Assembly (NCBI GenBank): GCA_021817355.1
Contig: JAKAVI010000140.1
Coordinates: 1-7,539, forward strand
Length of the DNA: 7,539 nt
From: Pseudomonadota bacterium
GTDB lineage: Bacteria; Pseudomonadota; Alphaproteobacteria; Micropepsales; Micropepsaceae
Reading direction: 5' to 3'
The position numbers were made by a program, and so were the translations under genes. Shown here one piece after another: positions 5,859 through 7,539 of the stretch (position 1 is its first letter; every line of letters starts with the position of its first letter). Below the pieces are notes generated by a model. The model searched no databases. It saw only the letters and a program-made list of their open reading frames with translations, and had not been told where the DNA came from.

Positions 5859-5930
5859 CGGGCGCCAACAGCCTGACAGATAGTCCGGCTGCTTCGGGTT
5901 GGGCGACGGTCACGCTTGTACGCTCATGCG

Positions 5931-5961
5931 AAAAAGCCAAGGCAGGCCCCAAAGGGTGGCT
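5931..5961 (-). terminator. Weak intrinsic-terminator-like hairpin at the end of the beta-propeller gene
   Basis: Read on the minus strand, AGCCA (5961-5957) pairs with TGGCT (5939-5935), and an inner CCC-TTT-GGG hairpin lies at 5956-5948. The outer 3' arm runs directly into a T5 tract (5935-5931). The hairpin starts at the last base of the propeller stop codon. The outer stem is only 5 bp with an unpaired stretch inside, so termination would be partial at best. If real, it could lower MoaD-like expression relative to the propeller. Confidence 0.3.
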
Positions 5962-7139
5962 CAAACCAAACTCGCAACTTCGACTGCATAGATTTCCGGC
6001 AGATGGCGGACGAGATTCTGCCAGCGTCCGCCCGCGTCACGGCTCATCCAAAGCTCGCCGCTTGTGGTCCCGAAATAAAGGCCTACCGGGTCGGATTGAT
6101 CGCTCGTCATCGCCTGCCGCTTCACTGTCCACCAGCCCTGGGCCTCAGGCAGTCCCTCCGCTTGCCGCCGCCACGTTTTGCCGGCGTTGGTGGTGACATA
6201 GACCGCAGGCTTTCCCTCCGGGCTGGTGCGTGGCCATACCGAGGTGCCGTCCATGGGGAAGACCCAGGCCGTCTTGTCGTCGCGTGGATGCACCACAATC
6301 GGAAAGCCGATGTCACCGATCTTTTTCGGCATTCTTGTGCCGATGCGCTCCCAGGCTCTGCCCGGCCGGTCGAGGCGGTAGATGCCACAGTGATTCTGCT
6401 GATAGAGCCGGTCGGGATTGGAGGGGCAGAGCCGTACGCAATGCGGGTCGTGGAAGGCCATGTTTGTGACATCGAAGCCGTCGACCACCTCCATTCCCGC
6501 GAGCAGCGGCGTCCAGCTTCGACCGCCATCTGTCGATTCATGCACACCGCCGCTGGACATGCCGAAATACAGATGCCGGGCATCGCGCGGGTCGACGTTG
6601 ATGGAGTGGATAGTTGGTCCGTCCGGTGTTCCTCCCTGGTTGTCACCCCAGATCGCCCGGAAATCGGGATTGTCGTTGACGGAATGCAGAGGCTCCCAGG
6701 TGTCGCCGTGATCCTCGCTGCGAAAAAGGCCCTGCGGTGAGGTGCCGGCGTACCAGACCCCAGGCTCGCTGAGGTGCCCCGGAGTGAGCCAGAAAGTGTT
6801 TTTTACAGTGCGACCCGCCCCGTTTGGCTGTTTGTCGAAGGCGGGCGGCAGTCTGGCTTCCTTCCAGTGTCTGCCCCTGTCGGTGGAGCGAAATATGGTG
6901 GGTCCAAGATGTCCGGTCGAGGCAGCGGCCAACATGGTGCGCGCGTCGCGCGGATCAAGCACGAGGTGATTGATAATATGACCCAAAAAGTAAGGGCCTT
7001 CCGCTTGCCAATTGCGCCGTGCGGCGTCGCCCTGAAAGATCCACGCGCCTTTGCGCGTCGCGACCATGAGGAGCATTCGACCCCCACCATTCATCCTTGT
7101 GGTGGTGGATTTTGCTTTTGGAACCGCGCTGCGAGCCAA
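5961..7139 (-). CDS. Asp-box (BNR) beta-propeller protein, sialidase/VPS10-like fold
   Basis: A 392-residue soluble repeat protein, probably a beta-propeller. Five Asp-box turns (S/T-x-D/N-x-G-x-x-W) are visible: STDRGRHW (85-92), SEDHGDTW (141-148), STDGGRSW (202-209), TTNAGKTW (316-323) and SRDAGGRW (366-373). A degenerate one lies near LDRPGRAW (256-263). The repeats carry strands such as LYFG, VYVT and GLFRS. Such proteins are often auto-named exo-alpha-sialidase, but I see no FRIP motif, so a catalytic sialidase is unlikely; a binding or scaffold role is inferred. There is no signal peptide. A TTG start at 7139 is chosen because AGGAGG (7150-7145) stands 5 nt ahead. An ATG at 7076 would start at MLLMVATRKGAWIF, where the conserved part begins, but has only a G-rich site. 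It sits between the MarR and MoaD-like genes, all on one strand. Confidence 0.87.
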   Translation of the reverse strand: MARSAVPKAKSTTTRMNGGGRMLLMVATRKGAWIFQGDAARRNWQAEGPYFLGHIINHLVLDPRDARTMLAAASTGHLGPTIFRSTDRGRHWKEARLPPAFDKQPNGAGRTVKNTFWLTPGHLSEPGVWYAGTSPQGLFRSEDHGDTWEPLHSVNDNPDFRAIWGDNQGGTPDGPTIHSINVDPRDARHLYFGMSSGGVHESTDGGRSWTPLLAGMEVVDGFDVTNMAFHDPHCVRLCPSNPDRLYQQNHCGIYRLDRPGRAWERIGTRMPKKIGDIGFPIVVHPRDDKTAWVFPMDGTSVWPRTSPEGKPAVYVTTNAGKTWRRQAEGLPEAQGWWTVKRQAMTSDQSDPVGLYFGTTSGELWMSRDAGGRWQNLVRHLPEIYAVEVASLV

Positions 7140-7144
7140 ATCAG

Positions 7145-7150
7145 CCTCCT
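7145..7150 (-). promoter_or_regulatory. Strong ribosome binding site that selects a TTG start
   Basis: AGGAGG, within GAGGAGG on the minus strand, ends 5 nt before the TTG at 7139-7137. It is the strongest such site in this part of the window. The ATG alternatives at 7094 (AAGG directly abutting) and 7076 (GGTGGGGG) are clearly worse, so the rare TTG start is favoured. Confidence 0.65.
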
Positions 7151-7197
7151 CTCATGACCGGTTTAAGTTTCGCACGAACTGCTGGACTATCCGCCCG

Positions 7198-7224
7198 GTG
7201 ATATCGTGAAGCGCCGATATTCAC
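7198..7224. promoter_or_regulatory. Inverted repeat between the MarR and beta-propeller genes, candidate MarR operator
   Basis: ATATCG (7201-7206) and CGATAT (7215-7220) are perfect complements with an 8-nt spacer. The symmetry continues as GTG on the left and CAC on the right, with one extra T on the right arm. The total span fits the dyads bound by MarR dimers. It begins next to the MarR stop codon (7223-7221) and lies about 60 bp ahead of the propeller start. A second, weaker dyad, AGTTTCG...CGAACT, lies at 7166-7180, closer to the start. Confidence 0.4.
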
Positions 7225-7539
7225 GGCAGACCCCACAATGTTTCGCGCAGGACGTTGGCATCAAGGACACTGCGTTCGATTTCCTCGAGCGTGCGCTTCC
7301 ACACCGGAAATGCCTTCGCCAGCAGGACGCGTCCTGAATGGGTGATCATCACCCGTCGTCCGCGACGGTCTGTCTCGTCGACGCGCACTTCGGCAAGCTT
7401 CCGCCGCTCCAAGGGCTTCAACATCGCAGTCAGTGTGGTGCGATCCATGGCGAGCAGGCTGGCGATGTCGCGCATCAGTGGAGGTTGTGGCCGGTTCAGG
7501 GCCATCAGAAGAGAGAACTGACCGTTCGTCAAATTGAAC
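7221..7539 (-). CDS. MarR-family winged-helix regulator, N-terminus cut by window edge
   Basis: A dimeric DNA-binding repressor family that usually responds to small molecules or oxidants. About 105 residues are visible out of a usual 140-155; the frame is open to the right edge, so the N-terminal dimerisation helix lies outside. The visible part starts with FNLTNGQFSLLMALNRP, then helix 3 and the recognition helix (MRDIASLLAMDRTTLTAMLKPLERRKL). The wing follows (VDETDRRGRRVMITHSGRVLL), then a C-terminal helix (WKRTLEEIERSVLDANVL). The DRTTLTxxLKPLERR and DRRxRRxxxT patterns are diagnostic. A TTG inside the frame at 7532 is not the start, since coding similarity continues before it. It ends 81 bp upstream of the beta-propeller gene on the same strand, so it may regulate and be co-transcribed with that gene and the MoaD-like gene. 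Confidence 0.9.
   Translation of the reverse strand, partial: FNLTNGQFSLLMALNRPQPPLMRDIASLLAMDRTTLTAMLKPLERRKLAEVRVDETDRRGRRVMITHSGRVLLAKAFPVWKRTLEEIERSVLDANVLRETLWGLP

Noticed and set aside
5528..6196. 222-codon plus-strand open frame over the MoaD-like gene and the propeller 3' end
   Set aside because: It is antisense to two recognisable proteins; the product is low-complexity and has no family pattern.
5916..6740. 274-codon plus-strand open frame inside the propeller gene
   Set aside because: It is a shadow of the propeller; the five Asp boxes are on the opposite strand and in another frame.

Overview
The window is GC-rich and densely coding, and its gene families look alphaproteobacterial, most like a member of the Rhodospirillales. 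The organism is inferred from remembered family resemblance, not from a search. No rRNA, tRNA, CRISPR array, transposase or integrase was seen. The backbone looks chromosomal. The least-described part is the last 2 kb.

Left part (1-1359): the 5' two-thirds of a CaiB/BaiF (class III) CoA-transferase runs off the left edge on the minus strand. Divergent from it is a small conserved-type hypothetical protein (620-964) with a possible winged-helix fold. Six bases further on, converging with it, is a short XRE-type helix-turn-helix regulator (971-1207, minus). The 152 bp behind the XRE gene hold a pair of GTTAAC palindromes and are shared with a divergent large gene.

Middle (1360-5504): a 465-residue helical protein of unknown function (1360-2757) is followed by a 182-bp regulatory gap with an interrupted hairpin, a run of ten C and a possible 11-bp direct repeat. 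Next comes a three-gene signalling operon on the plus strand: a small secreted PepSY-like protein (2940-3296), an OmpR-family response regulator (3315-3992) and a two-TM PhoQ/FeuQ-type histidine kinase (4044-5504). The layout and the regulator sequence resemble rhizobial FeuN-FeuP-FeuQ, in which the small periplasmic protein restrains the kinase.

Right part (5501-7539, minus): a MarR-family regulator (cut by the right edge), an Asp-box (BNR) beta-propeller protein and a MoaD/ThiS-type ubiquitin-like protein ending in Gly-Gly lie in one direction with small gaps. The MoaD-like gene and the kinase gene overlap by 4 bp at their stop codons. This MarR/propeller/ubiquitin-like set is the best candidate here for an undescribed system: no molybdopterin or thiamine partner gene lies beside it in this window, and the propeller lacks a visible sialidase catalytic motif.
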